From: Darwinimomas sp963643215
GTDB taxonomy: Bacteria; Bacillota; Clostridia; Lachnospirales; Lachnospiraceae
Reading direction: 5' to 3'
Length of the DNA: 46,375 nucleotides
NCBI GenBank assembly: GCA_963643215.1
Contig: CAVIJY010000008.1
Location: 1-46,375 of the forward strand
Below, piece after piece: positions 9,128-17,648 of the stretch. Both the position numbers and the translations under genes were made by a program. Each line of letters starts with the position of its first letter. Positions within the stretch are counted from its first letter, which is position 1. The notes beneath the pieces were generated by a model, which saw nothing but the letters and a program-made list of their open reading frames with translations, ran no database searches and was not told where the DNA came from.

Positions 9128-9840
9128 TATCTTCCGCCGAATCTCCTGTTTCGTTTATTGTATGCAATGATGGCATCTTCCAGCTCATGAAGGTGGAAGT
9201 CCGGCCACAGCACATCCGTCACATATATCTCCGAGTATGCTATCTGCCACAGCAGAAAGTTTGATATGCGAAGCTCTCCGCTCGTGCGTATGAGCAGATC
9301 CGGATCCGGAATACCTGCGGTATCCAGATGCCTTTCTATGTCCTCATCCGATACGGTATCCATACCATCGTCGATGATTTTCTGAACAGCACGCCTGATT
9401 TCATCTCTTCCGCCGTAGTTCACAGCATATGTAAATGTCATCAGATCGTTGTCCTTTGTCTTTTCTGCCAGCATATCTATGGAATCCTGCAGATCCCCGG
9501 CAAATCGTGACTTGTCCCCGATCATCCTTATACGGACATTGTTGTCGGCAGCCTTCTTCAATATTCGCGGCACATATGCGCGAAAGAGCCCCATCAGAGC
9601 GTCAACCTCTTCCTTGCTCCGCTTCCAGTTCTCCGTGGAAAATGCATATACAGTCAGATACTTGACGCCTATCCTCGCGCAGTCTTCCAGGATCTCCTCC
9701 AGCGTCTCGCACCCTGCCTTATGTCCCATGGCACGCGGCAGATTGTGAGCCGCGGCCCATCTTCCGTTTCCGTCCATGATGATGGCTATATGCGCCGGGA
9801 TCTCCATACCGCTGAGTCTTTCGTTGCTTTGTGCTTTCAT
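9127..9840 (-). CDS. uppS: Isoprenyl transferase (undecaprenyl diphosphate synthase)
   Basis: Cis-prenyltransferase that builds the C55 lipid carrier for peptidoglycan from FPP and IPP. Catalytic Asp23 lies in MDGNGRWA (22-29). The later conserved RTSGELRISNFLLWQ and the SEIY-x-LWPDF-type segment are near 190-215. GAGGAAGGATAG precedes the ATG; a second Met at residue 12 is possible but has no better site. It heads the six-gene run ending in polC and follows a strong hairpin that separates it from frr. Confidence 0.96.
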   Translation of the reverse strand: MKAQSNERLSGMEIPAHIAIIMDGNGRWAAAHNLPRAMGHKAGCETLEEILEDCARIGVKYLTVYAFSTENWKRSKEEVDALMGLFRAYVPRILKKAADNNVRIRMIGDKSRFAGDLQDSIDMLAEKTKDNDLMTFTYAVNYGGRDEIRRAVQKIIDDGMDTVSDEDIERHLDTAGIPDPDLLIRTSGELRISNFLLWQIAYSEIYVTDVLWPDFHLHELEDAIIAYNKRNRRFGGR

Positions 9841-9854
9841 CTATCCTTCCTCAC

Positions 9855-9883
9855 ACAAAGGCAGGCGTCATGCCTGCCTTTGT
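9855..9883. terminator. Strong hairpin between frr and uppS
   Basis: ACAAAGGCAGGC (9855-9866) and GCCTGCCTTTGT (9872-9883) form a perfect 12-bp stem with a 5-nt loop. It lies about 100 nt after the frr stop and 15 nt before the uppS start. The T tract on the minus strand is weak, so it may terminate only partly or protect the upstream mRNA end. It divides pyrH-frr from uppS-polC. Confidence 0.5.
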
Positions 9884-9979
9884 ATATACCCGCTTTATTA
9901 TATCCGGAAAAACGGATGGTCATCATCCTCAGGCCGCCGCGGACACTGTCTTTCGGATATCCGCAGGCCACGGTCAGCT

Positions 9980-10534
9980 TTATACAGTCATGATCTCCTT
10001 TGACTTGAGCTCTACGCTCTCATCTATCCTTCCGATAGCCTTATCCGTCGCCTTCTGGATCAGATCCTCGCCATTCTTGCGGTCGTCCTCGGTGATTTCG
10101 TTGCCCTTCTCCATCTTCTTGATCTTATCTACGCAGTCTCTTCTGATATTTCTTACAGCTACCTTGGCTTCCTCGCCCTTCTTCTTGATGTCCTTTGTGA
10201 GATCCTTACGCCTCTCCTCTGTCAGCTCCGGAAAGACAAGCCTGATGCATGTACCGTCATTTGTCGGATTTATACCCAGCTCAGAGGTCTGAATAGCCTT
10301 CTCTATAGACTTGAGCAGGCTCTTCTCCCATGGCTGAATCATGATGATGCGCGGCTCAGGTACCGAGATATTGCCGACCTGCTGCAGAGGCGTCTGCGTT
10401 CCGTAGTAGTCGACTGTTATACGATCCAGGACATGAGGGTTGGCACGCCCGGCGCGGATAGCCGAGAAATCATCCTGAAGCATGTCGATCGTCTTGTCCA
10501 TCTTGTCGGAAAATTGCTTTACGGTATCTTTCAT
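9980..10534 (-). CDS. frr: Ribosome recycling factor
   Basis: With EF-G, splits post-termination ribosomes. The 184-aa length is exact for the family. Domain I helix 1 carries the conserved FSAIRAGRANP near residue 24; domain II (about 31-104) includes PLQQVGNISVPEPR and QPWEKSLL; the C-terminal helices carry RKDLTKDIKKKGEEAKVAVRN-type sequence. It starts 13 nt after pyrH, the usual pairing. Confidence 0.98.
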   Translation of the reverse strand: MKDTVKQFSDKMDKTIDMLQDDFSAIRAGRANPHVLDRITVDYYGTQTPLQQVGNISVPEPRIIMIQPWEKSLLKSIEKAIQTSELGINPTNDGTCIRLVFPELTEERRKDLTKDIKKKGEEAKVAVRNIRRDCVDKIKKMEKGNEITEDDRKNGEDLIQKATDKAIGRIDESVELKSKEIMTV

Positions 10535-10547
10535 TGATTGATCCTCC

Positions 10548-11249
10548 TTATACGGTCACGATTGTTCCGCGGACATCGCCCCTCATGGCAGCTGTTATGG
10601 AACCCTCATCGTTCAGGTCAAATATCGCCAGCGGCATCCTGTGCTCCATACACATCACGGACGCTGTCATATCGATCACCTGAAGCTGCTTTTCTATCAC
10701 TTCACGGATGCTTATCTTATCATATTTTTTCGCATCCGGATTCTTTGCCGGATCCGAATCATACACTCCGTCTATCGACTTGGCCAGCAATATCATATCT
10801 GCATCCATCTCGATCGCCCGCAGCACTATTCCGGTATCCGTCGAGAAATACGGATGTCCCGTGCCTCCCGCAAAGAAGCATACCTTTCCTGCGGCAAATG
10901 CCTCATTAGCTCTGTCCTTTGAGAAGAGCTCAGTCATAGTCCCGCATATAAACGGCGAAAAGATGACTGTCCCCATTCCCTCGGAGCGAAATATCTCCGA
11001 GACATATATACAGTTCATGACAGTGGCAAGCATTCCTATCTGATCTGCCTTCGTCCTGTCCATGCGCTCAGAGGTTCTGCCTCTCCAGTAGTTACCTCCG
11101 CCGATAACTATGCCTATCTGGATGCCCTCATCCACTGCGGCCTTGACCTGAGCTGCCACCTCCCGGACCTTCTCCTCGTTATAGCCCTTGCCCTCCGATG
11201 CGGCCAGCGCCTCTCCGCTCAGCTTGAGCATCACGCGTCTTTTATTCAT
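10548..11249 (-). CDS. pyrH: Uridylate kinase (UMP kinase)
   Basis: Hexameric bacterial UMP kinase of the amino acid kinase fold; makes UDP from UMP. Seen are RVMLKLSGEAL near the N-terminus (phosphate binding), IGGGNYWRG near 50, FAGGTGHPYFSTDT near 130 and the C-terminal AMRGDVRGTIV. A GGAGGATAT site sits directly before the ATG. In most Firmicutes rpsB-tsf lies upstream; here a MATE exporter does. The start overlaps the stop of a 45-codon small ORF (ATGA). Confidence 0.97.
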   Translation of the reverse strand: MNKRRVMLKLSGEALAASEGKGYNEEKVREVAAQVKAAVDEGIQIGIVIGGGNYWRGRTSERMDRTKADQIGMLATVMNCIYVSEIFRSEGMGTVIFSPFICGTMTELFSKDRANEAFAAGKVCFFAGGTGHPYFSTDTGIVLRAIEMDADMILLAKSIDGVYDSDPAKNPDAKKYDKISIREVIEKQLQVIDMTASVMCMEHRMPLAIFDLNDEGSITAAMRGDVRGTIVTV

Positions 11250-11383
11250 ATATCCTCCATAAGGCCCTCGGAGATCTCATCGGCTCCCGATACATCAAAT
11301 GCCCCCTCCCCTGATGCCTGTGTAGATAATACCATCTCTTTCAGCTTTTGAAAAGACAGGCATTGGGGTCTCTCATCAGGCAT
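11246..11383 (-). CDS. Candidate 45-aa small ORF upstream of pyrH
   Basis: An uninterrupted reading frame starts at ATG 11381-11383, 9 nt after the MATE stop, and ends in a TGA overlapping the pyrH ATG (ATGA). The peptide begins MPDERPQCLSFQKLKEM and is acidic towards its C-terminus. I do not recognise it. It has no strong ribosome-binding site (only GAGAG), so it may be translated by reinitiation after the exporter gene or may simply be an open stretch of leader. The ATGA junction is its best support. The same bases also form competing inverted repeats. Confidence 0.3.
   Translation of the reverse strand: MPDERPQCLSFQKLKEMVLSTQASGEGAFDVSGADEISEGLMEDI
11314..11383 (-). promoter_or_regulatory. 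Competing inverted repeats in the pyrH leader
   Basis: One CAGGCAT segment (minus strand of 11314-11320) can pair with either of two ATGCCTG copies (minus strand of 11357-11363 and 11377-11383). The pairing with the nearer copy extends to eight bases plus a CCCC/GGGG clamp. Such mutually exclusive helices are typical of attenuators, but no T tract follows, so the function is open. Confidence 0.3.
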
Positions 11384-11392
11384 AGGGAACTC

Positions 11393-12742
11393 TCATCCGG
11401 CCATCCTGGCCTCTATCTCCCTGTAGCTCTTGTGGAAATACAGTGCCTCGGCCAGCCCGGTGATGCTCCATGAGAATATATACAGCAGGTACAGTGATGT
11501 GATGGTTTTGAAGTGAGCAAATACCGTAAATATCCATACGATTCTGAATACGCAGGAGCCCAGGATCACAATCACAGTAGGAGCCACGCTCTTGCCCAGG
11601 CCGCGCGATGCTGCAATCGCATTATCCATAAATGCCGAAAAACCGTAGCTGAAGCCCATGACCGTAAGCCTGTATCTGCCTGCGGCGAGAACCTCAGGAT
11701 CATTTGTAAATAGTGACAGGAAGGAATCGCTGAATACAGCCAGGGCTATCCCTATCGCTGTTCCCGACACAAATGCGTAGAGAAGGCTTATATAGTACGC
11801 CTTCTTTATCCGCTTCACATTGCCGGCTCCGTAGCTCTGACCGATATAGCTTCCGCACGCCGTATAAAAGGCTGCCGACACATCATAGGACAGCCCGTCC
11901 GCATTTTGAGCAGCCGCATTGCCGGCGACCACAGTCGCACTGAAGCTGTTGACGCCGAATTGCACGAACAGATTGGCTATCTGGAATATTGCATTCTGGA
12001 TGCCTGCGGGGAGGCAAAGATAAAGCAGCTTTTTTGCCTTGACCGGATCTGCCTTCAGATATTCGGGTCTGAGGCCGTGATCGCCTTTCAGCCTCATCAG
12101 CGCGATGATGACCGCGGTAGCCGAAAAGTACTGCGATGTGATGCTTGCTATAGCCACTCCCGCAACATCTATCTTTAAAACTATGACAAAAAACAGATTC
12201 AGGATGATATTGAGCACACCCGCGATGGACAGAAACAGCAGCGGCTTTTTGGTGTCTCCCGCTGCGCTGAATACAGCATTTCCGAAGTTGTACACCGCCA
12301 GTGCCGGCATTCCCAGAAAGTATATGCGAAGATAAACCATCGCTCCTGCGATCAGCTCATCCTTCGTCTTCAGCACCTCAAGGATCCATTTATTGGCAAG
12401 CTCCCCGAATATCATAACTATTATGCCTATCGCAATGCAAAGCAGCAGCGCTGTATGCACGGATCGTCGGATATCCTGAGAATCGCCCCGTCCAAGTGCT
12501 TGAGCTACTATGACATTGACTCCTCCGCCTATTCCGATGAGAAAGCTTGTAAAAAGGCTGACAAGTGTCGTTGTCGATCCCACGGCTCCGAGAGCGATAG
12601 CACCGGAGAATCTCCCCACCACGGCTATATCCGACATATTGAACAGAATCTGCAGAAGATTCGACATGATGAGCGGAAGACTGAAGAAAAATATTCCGGA
12701 CCATAGGGATCCCTTTGTAAGATCCTTGACTGCGGTATCCAT
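11393..12742 (-). CDS. MATE family efflux transporter
   Basis: Twelve-helix Na+ or H+ antiporter that exports cationic drugs or metabolites. The chosen ATG at 12742 follows GAAAGGGGTAGTTTT; an in-frame ATG at 12790 has no site. The resulting 449 aa starts MDTAVKDLTKG, typical of Clostridial MATE proteins. Two internally similar six-helix halves are visible, with PLIMSNLLQ and DIAVVGRFSG in the first. Substrate cannot be read from sequence. It lies between the rpoZ terminator and pyrH, an unusual neighbour for a nucleotide kinase. Confidence 0.93.
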   Translation of the reverse strand: MDTAVKDLTKGSLWSGIFFFSLPLIMSNLLQILFNMSDIAVVGRFSGAIALGAVGSTTTLVSLFTSFLIGIGGGVNVIVAQALGRGDSQDIRRSVHTALLLCIAIGIIVMIFGELANKWILEVLKTKDELIAGAMVYLRIYFLGMPALAVYNFGNAVFSAAGDTKKPLLFLSIAGVLNIILNLFFVIVLKIDVAGVAIASITSQYFSATAVIIALMRLKGDHGLRPEYLKADPVKAKKLLYLCLPAGIQNAIFQIANLFVQFGVNSFSATVVAGNAAAQNADGLSYDVSAAFYTACGSYIGQSYGAGNVKRIKKAYYISLLYAFVSGTAIGIALAVFSDSFLSLFTNDPEVLAAGRYRLTVMGFSYGFSAFMDNAIAASRGLGKSVAPTVIVILGSCVFRIVWIFTVFAHFKTITSLYLLYIFSWSITGLAEALYFHKSYREIEARMAG

Positions 12743-12824
12743 AAAACTACCCCTTTCAATATCTGCATAAAAGATGCATTTTAACATCACGCGTTATAAC
12801 ACATTTACATCTGGCATGCCATTA

Positions 12825-12853
12825 TAAAAAGCGCCGTAGTTACAGCGCTTTTA
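12825..12853 (-). terminator. Terminator of the alaS-gmk-rpoZ operon
   Basis: AAAAGCGC (12827-12834) and GCGCTTTT (12845-12852) form an 8-bp stem. On the minus strand it is followed by TTTTTATAAT. It lies 31 nt after the rpoZ stop and cleanly separates the operon from the exporter gene. Confidence 0.8.
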
Positions 12854-12883
12854 AGGTGGTTTTTATGACATTCTTTACAGACC

Positions 12884-13234
12884 TTACTCTTCTGCCGTCT
12901 CTGCGATCTCCGACGGCTCTGTCTCAGACAGCGCGTCAGCAGCCGTCTGTGAAGCAGCGGTCTCGCCGTCGGCTGCACCTTCTGCCGTCTCGTCGGCTTC
13001 ATCCTCCTCGCCGTGAAGGATATGCACCTTCTGCTGGTAAAGCTCATCAACCGCTATGGAGAGCGGCTTTCTGTCATGAGCGGCAACCAGCGGCTCCTTG
13101 CCGTCCACGAGCTGTCTGGCTCTCTTGGCCGCTGCTATCACGATTGAATATCTGCTCTGAACTATGGGCTGTTCTCCAGGCTCCACATCGCTGTTTACAG
13201 CCTCAATAAGATCCTGATATGACGGATGCAACAT
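12884..13234 (-). CDS. rpoZ: DNA-directed RNA polymerase omega subunit
   Basis: Small RNA polymerase subunit that clamps the beta' C-terminus. MLHPSYQDLIEAVNS, SRYSIVIAAAKRARQLVDG and KPLSIAVDEL are the clear landmarks. The conserved core ends near residue 75. After it comes an acidic, alanine-rich tail (76-116) with no recognisable fold, common in Lachnospiraceae. AGGAGG lies 9 nt before the ATG. It follows gmk by 28 nt, the usual pairing. Confidence 0.93.
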   Translation of the reverse strand: MLHPSYQDLIEAVNSDVEPGEQPIVQSRYSIVIAAAKRARQLVDGKEPLVAAHDRKPLSIAVDELYQQKVHILHGEEDEADETAEGAADGETAASQTAADALSETEPSEIAETAEE

Positions 13235-13262
13235 ATATATTATCCTCCTGTGTATTCCGGTG

Positions 13263-13880
13263 TCACATGCCCTTAAGCTTGTCCGCTATCCCGGATATGA
13301 ACTCCGTGTTGTTTTTTACCTTCATATGCTCGGCGCGCACTATACGATTGAAGTCAGCTACGGCCTTGCCCAGAGAGTCATTTATCAGAATGTAGTCATA
13401 CTTTCCTATGATATCGACTTCCTCTGCCGCCCTTCCCAGGCGCCTCGATATCTGATCTCCGGTCTCCGTCCCGCGTCTTGTCAGCCTCTTCTTCAGCGTC
13501 GCGGCATCCTTCGTCGTCACAAAGACCAGCACAGCATCCGGAAATGCCTTCTTGGCCTGAGCCGCCCCCTGACAGTCGATCTCCAGTATCACGTCCTTGC
13601 CCTGATTCATCAGTTCTGTCACACGATCCTTCGGGGTTCCGTAATAGTTGTCCACATATTTGGCATATTCAAGAAAGCGCCCCTCAGCGATTCTTTTTTC
13701 AAATTCATCCTTTGTGATGAAGAAGTAGGACTTTCCGTCCTCCTCTCCTCTTCGGGGCTTTCTTGTAGTCGCCGATATCGAAAGCGCATAGTTGTCATGG
13801 CGGGCAAGTATCGCATTCACGAGCGTGCCCTTGCCCGCACCGGAAAATCCGCTGATAACGATCAATAATCCCCTTTTCAT
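13263..13880 (-). CDS. gmk: Guanylate kinase
   Basis: Phosphorylates GMP to GDP. The P-loop GFSGAGKG is at residues 11-18; SATTRKPRRGEEDGKSYFF is the GMP-binding region; LEIDCQGAAQAK and the lid helix with RRGTETGDQISRRL follow. The length of 205 aa is normal. It starts 9 nt after the alaS stop, so it depends on the alaS promoter. The usual upstream partners (yicC, remA) are absent. Confidence 0.97.
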   Translation of the reverse strand: MKRGLLIVISGFSGAGKGTLVNAILARHDNYALSISATTRKPRRGEEDGKSYFFITKDEFEKRIAEGRFLEYAKYVDNYYGTPKDRVTELMNQGKDVILEIDCQGAAQAKKAFPDAVLVFVTTKDAATLKKRLTRRGTETGDQISRRLGRAAEEVDIIGKYDYILINDSLGKAVADFNRIVRAEHMKVKNNTEFISGIADKLKGM

Positions 13881-13889
13881 CGCCTTCGC

Positions 13890-16529
13890 TTATCCGATCC
13901 GGCCTGCCAGCGCATCCTTTGCAGCAGCCAGTGCCTTGTCTATGCCTGACGGATCCGATCCTCCGGCCTGAGCCATGTTCGGTCTTCCGCCGCCGCCTCC
14001 GCCTACATATCCTGCTATGGCCTTTACTATCTCTCCGGCGTGAGCGCCCTTCTTCTGCGCTTCCTCATCCGCGCATACCATCAGGCTCACCTTACCGTCT
14101 ACATCCGAGGCAAGCACTATCACGCTGCATGGGGTCTTCGCTCTGAGACTGTCGCCCAGATTTCTGAGCTCGTTCATCTCCACGCCCGTGAGCTTCATGG
14201 TAACCAGCTTCACACCGCCCACATCTACGGTATTGTCCGCCGCATCTCCCGCGGCCTCGGCAGCGAGCTTGTTCCGGAGCTTTTCATTTTCTGACTTCAG
14301 CGTCTTGATCTCTGCCAGAAGCGCCTGTGTCTTCTCCATGAGCTGATACGGCTGCACCTTGAGCAGCTTGGCAACCTCCTCCATTTCGGCCTCTGACTTC
14401 CTGTAATAGTCCATCAGATTGTCACCGGTGAGAGCCTCGATTCTTCTCACTCCGGCAGCGATTCCTGACTCGGAGAGTATCTTGAATGCCCGAATATCCG
14501 AGACATTCTTCACATGAGTTCCGCCGCAGAGCTCCTTGGAATCTCCCATGGTGACCACGCGCACATCATCATGATACTTCTCTCCGAACAGTGCCATGGC
14601 ACCGCTCTTTCTGGCTTCATCAAGGCTCATCACCTGCGTCACCACATCATGAGCCTTGCGTATATCCTCGTTGACAAGATCCTCCACGCGCTTTAGCTGT
14701 TCACCGGTCAATGCTGAAAAATGAGTGAAATCAAAACGCAGCCTTTCACTGTTGTTCATGCTTCCGGCCTGCTCCACATGATCTCCGAGCACCTCGCGAA
14801 GCGCCTTCTGGAGCAGATGCGTCGCGCTGTGGTTTCTGGCAGTTGCCTGACGATGCTGCTCATCCACATAAAGCTTCACATCCTGATTCATAGAGAACAT
14901 GCCTGCGGTTACTACACCCACATGGCCGATCTTTCCGCCCTTGAGCGCGATAGTATCCTTAACGGCAAACACTCCGCCCTCAGCGGTAGTGATCGTACCT
15001 ATGTCAGCCTGCTGACCGCCCATCGTCGCATAAAACGGCGTTCTGTCAGTAACTATAGTTCCTTCGTCTCCCTCGGAGAGTGCCTGGGTCAGCTCCGTAT
15101 CCGTGGTGATTGCCACGATCTTTCCGGCATCCTCCAGTCTGTCGTAGCCTGTGAATTCCGATGTGATCGACGGATCAATCTCCTCATATACAGTAGCGTC
15201 GGCACCCATATAGTTCGTTTCCTTGCGGGCTGCCCTCGCTGCCTCCTTCTGTCTGGTCATGGCCGCATCAAAGCCCTTCTCGTCTACTGACCAGCCCTTC
15301 TCATCAAGCAGCTCTATCGTAAGATCTATAGGGAATCCGAATGTGTCATAAAGTCTGAAGGCATCCTCGCCGCTGAGCTGCTTTCTGCCCTCTGCAGCCA
15401 TCCGCTCCTCCATCTCTCCCAGGATCTGCAGACCCTGATCGATGGTTTTATTGAACTTCTCCTCCTCTGAGGTGAGGACATTAAGTATCAGAGCGCTCTT
15501 CTCCTCCAGCTCCGGATATCCGTCCTTGCTGGTCTCGATCACTGTCTTTGCAAGCTCTCCGAGGAACAGTCCCTTTATCCCGAGCTTTCTTCCGTGGCGG
15601 GCAGCTCTTCTGAGAAGCCGTCTGAATACATATCCGCGCCCCTCATTGCTCGGCATGATTCCGTCCGATGCCATAAATGTACAGGAACGGATATGGTCCG
15701 TGATGACACGGATGCTCACATCATCGTCATAGCTTACGCCGTATTTTTTGCCGGAGATCTCGCATACTCTGTCAAGCAGCGCACGGATGGTGTCCACCTC
15801 GAAGATGGAATTGACATCCTGCACTACAACAGCCAGTCTTTCAAGACCCATGCCGGTATCTATATTTTTGTTCTTCAGCTCCGTATATCCGCCGTGACCG
15901 TCACCGTCAAACTGCGTAAATACATTGTTCCATACTTCCATGTATCTGTCGCACTCGCAGCCCACGGTGCATCCGGGCTTTCCGCAGCCGTACTTCTCGC
16001 CGCGGTCATAATAGATCTCAGAGCAGGGGCCGCAGGGGCCTGAGCCGTGCTCCCAGAAATTGTCTTCCTTACCGAATCTGAATATCCTGCCGGCAGGTAC
16101 ACCTATCTCCTTGTTCCATATGTCAAATGCCTCATCGTCATCCAGATATACGGAGGGATACAGTCTGTTCTTGTCCAGTCCTATCACCTCGGTCAGAAAC
16201 TCCCATGACCATGTGATGGCCTCTCTCTTGAAATAGTCTCCAAACGAGAAATTGCCGAGCATCTCAAAGAATGTACCGTGACGCGCGGTCTTTCCTACAT
16301 TGTCGATATCGCCGGTGCGTATGCACTTCTGGCAGGTTGCCATACGCCTGCAGGGAGGGATCTCCTGTCCCGTGAAATACGGCTTAAGCGGAGCCATACC
16401 CGCATTGATCAGCAACAATGAGTTGTCATTGTGCGGAACCAATGAATAACTGCTGTGCGTGAGATGACCCTTGCTTGCGAAAAAGTCCAGGAACATCTGA
16501 CGCAGTTCATTAACGCCATACTTTTTCAT
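13890..16529 (-). CDS. alaS: Alanyl-tRNA synthetase
   Basis: Charges tRNA-Ala and edits Ser/Gly mischarging. The class II core carries HGTFFEMLGNFSFGDYFK (motif 2 region) near residue 85 and GMGLERLA (motif 3) near 235. The editing domain has the zinc-site sequences RNHSATHLLQKAL and CGGTHV. The C-Ala domain ends with a glycine-rich segment (YVGGGGGGRPNMAQAGG). At 879 aa it is full length. GGGGAGAACGGTC precedes the ATG, and a well-formed promoter lies 46-74 nt upstream. There is no room for a T-box leader. Confidence 0.98.
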   Translation of the reverse strand: MKKYGVNELRQMFLDFFASKGHLTHSSYSLVPHNDNSLLLINAGMAPLKPYFTGQEIPPCRRMATCQKCIRTGDIDNVGKTARHGTFFEMLGNFSFGDYFKREAITWSWEFLTEVIGLDKNRLYPSVYLDDDEAFDIWNKEIGVPAGRIFRFGKEDNFWEHGSGPCGPCSEIYYDRGEKYGCGKPGCTVGCECDRYMEVWNNVFTQFDGDGHGGYTELKNKNIDTGMGLERLAVVVQDVNSIFEVDTIRALLDRVCEISGKKYGVSYDDDVSIRVITDHIRSCTFMASDGIMPSNEGRGYVFRRLLRRAARHGRKLGIKGLFLGELAKTVIETSKDGYPELEEKSALILNVLTSEEEKFNKTIDQGLQILGEMEERMAAEGRKQLSGEDAFRLYDTFGFPIDLTIELLDEKGWSVDEKGFDAAMTRQKEAARAARKETNYMGADATVYEEIDPSITSEFTGYDRLEDAGKIVAITTDTELTQALSEGDEGTIVTDRTPFYATMGGQQADIGTITTAEGGVFAVKDTIALKGGKIGHVGVVTAGMFSMNQDVKLYVDEQHRQATARNHSATHLLQKALREVLGDHVEQAGSMNNSERLRFDFTHFSALTGEQLKRVEDLVNEDIRKAHDVVTQVMSLDEARKSGAMALFGEKYHDDVRVVTMGDSKELCGGTHVKNVSDIRAFKILSESGIAAGVRRIEALTGDNLMDYYRKSEAEMEEVAKLLKVQPYQLMEKTQALLAEIKTLKSENEKLRNKLAAEAAGDAADNTVDVGGVKLVTMKLTGVEMNELRNLGDSLRAKTPCSVIVLASDVDGKVSLMVCADEEAQKKGAHAGEIVKAIAGYVGGGGGGRPNMAQAGGSDPSGIDKALAAAKDALAGRIG

Positions 16530-16574
16530 GACCGTTCTCCCCTGCTATATCTCCAAATATGAAAAGCAACCGTA

Positions 16575-16603
16575 ATAATAGCATGAACATATATAAACTT
16601 CAA
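16575..16603 (-). promoter_or_regulatory. Sigma-A promoter of alaS-gmk-rpoZ
   Basis: On the minus strand TTGAAG, a 17-bp AT-rich spacer and TATTAT form a near-consensus promoter. The inferred start near 16568 leaves a 39-nt leader with the ribosome-binding site, which excludes T-box control. Confidence 0.8.
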
Positions 16604-16630
16604 GAAAACCGAACCCGTTGCAGCCGGCAT

Positions 16631-17176
16631 TTAAAGCACATCTCTGTATTGCTCGAGAAGCTCGTATGCTCTCGCTCTGGCCGCCTCGCTGCTTGATGAA
16701 ATCTCATCCATCCTCTCCATCTGACTGCGCACCAGCGCCGCCCGCGATACCTCGTCGAGCTTGTCGCATATAGTGTCATATATCACATTCATCTGCGTCA
16801 TCCACGCGTTGAGCTCTGCCTCCTCGCGGTTTTTTCTGGCAAGCGCACTTGTATCCGAGCTGGTCTTTCGAACCGCGCTCAATGACGCGTCCAGCGCGTC
16901 CAGCTTGCGCAGAAAATCATCATAGGTTCCTCGGCTCGAGCTTATGACCACCACTCCGTCTTCTATGATCTCGCTCCCTGCATCGACTCCGGGTCCTGTC
17001 TGCATACCCGGCGCCAGTGTCCCGATCACGTCGCCCGGTGCATCCATAGTCTTCATTGATTGCGCCTCTTTTGCTGCGCTTTGCGTCCCCGACATGTATA
17101 TGCTCACTCCGGCGGTGAGTATGCCTCCTGCGGCGAGAATCGCCGCAATCGCCTTAATCAGCTCCGCCCTCTTCAT
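16631..17176 (-). CDS. Membrane-anchored protein of unknown function
   Basis: I do not recognise this 181-aa protein. Residues 8-29 form one hydrophobic segment after MKRAELIK, so it is either secreted or, more likely, anchored with its body outside. A Gly/Pro/Asp-rich linker (about 40-75) precedes a helical domain (85-181). That domain has a faint likeness to the DUF1311/LprI pattern (an LNAWMTQMNVIYDTICDKL block followed by RSQMERMDE) but lacks that family's cysteines. GGAGG lies 9 nt before the ATG, inside the rnhA 3' end, giving a 23-nt overlap. It is the last gene of the DUF512-der-plsY-gpsA-cinA-rnhA run. Confidence 0.7.
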   Translation of the reverse strand: MKRAELIKAIAAILAAGGILTAGVSIYMSGTQSAAKEAQSMKTMDAPGDVIGTLAPGMQTGPGVDAGSEIIEDGVVVISSSRGTYDDFLRKLDALDASLSAVRKTSSDTSALARKNREEAELNAWMTQMNVIYDTICDKLDEVSRAALVRSQMERMDEISSSSEAARARAYELLEQYRDVL

Positions 17177-17648
17177 AGATCACATCCTCCAGCAGATCAT
17201 CGGAATCGGCTGCAGATGTAGCAAGCCTGTCGCAGCGCTCGTTTTCCGGATGGCCGTCATGACCCTTCACCCAGTTAAATGATACACTGTGTCCGCCTAT
17301 CGCCTTCAAAAGGCGTTTCCACAGATCTACATTTTTGACCGGTCCGGTCTTCGGACGCTTCCAGTTGTTGGCTACCCAGTTATCTATCCAGCTCTGATTA
17401 AATGCATCCACCAGATATTTTGAGTCCGAGTATACCTCTACCTGACAGGGTCTGTTTAATGCCTCAAATCCGGCTATGCATCCCATAAGCTCCATCCTGT
17501 TGTTCGTTGTCCGGACAAAGCCCTGCGACATCTCTTTCTCGTATATCCTGCCCTGATTGTCGATGTATCTGAGTATGGTTCCGTATCCCCCCGGCCCCTC
17601 GGGATTGCCCCGTGCCGATCCGTCCGAATATATTTTCACGATGCCCAT
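17154..17648 (-). CDS. rnhA: Ribonuclease HI
   Basis: Cuts RNA in RNA-DNA hybrids. The catalytic set is visible: Asp9 (YSDGSARGNP), Glu53 (NNRMELMG), Asp75 (YSDSKYLV) and Asp140 (NERCDRLA), with the GHDGHPENE loop around 129-137. The basic loop WVANNWKRPKTGPVKN matches the E. coli-like type. The 164-aa length is normal. It overlaps the upstream cinA gene by 13 nt and the downstream gene by 23 nt. A second, type II enzyme (rnhB) is encoded 5 kb away. Confidence 0.97.
   Translation of the reverse strand: MGIVKIYSDGSARGNPEGPGGYGTILRYIDNQGRIYEKEMSQGFVRTTNNRMELMGCIAGFEALNRPCQVEVYSDSKYLVDAFNQSWIDNWVANNWKRPKTGPVKNVDLWKRLLKAIGGHSVSFNWVKGHDGHPENERCDRLATSAADSDDLLEDVIYEEGGAD

Noticed and set aside
16530..16630. 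T-box riboswitch ahead of alaS
   Set aside because: The promoter leaves only about 39 nt of leader, too short, and no T-box sequence is present.
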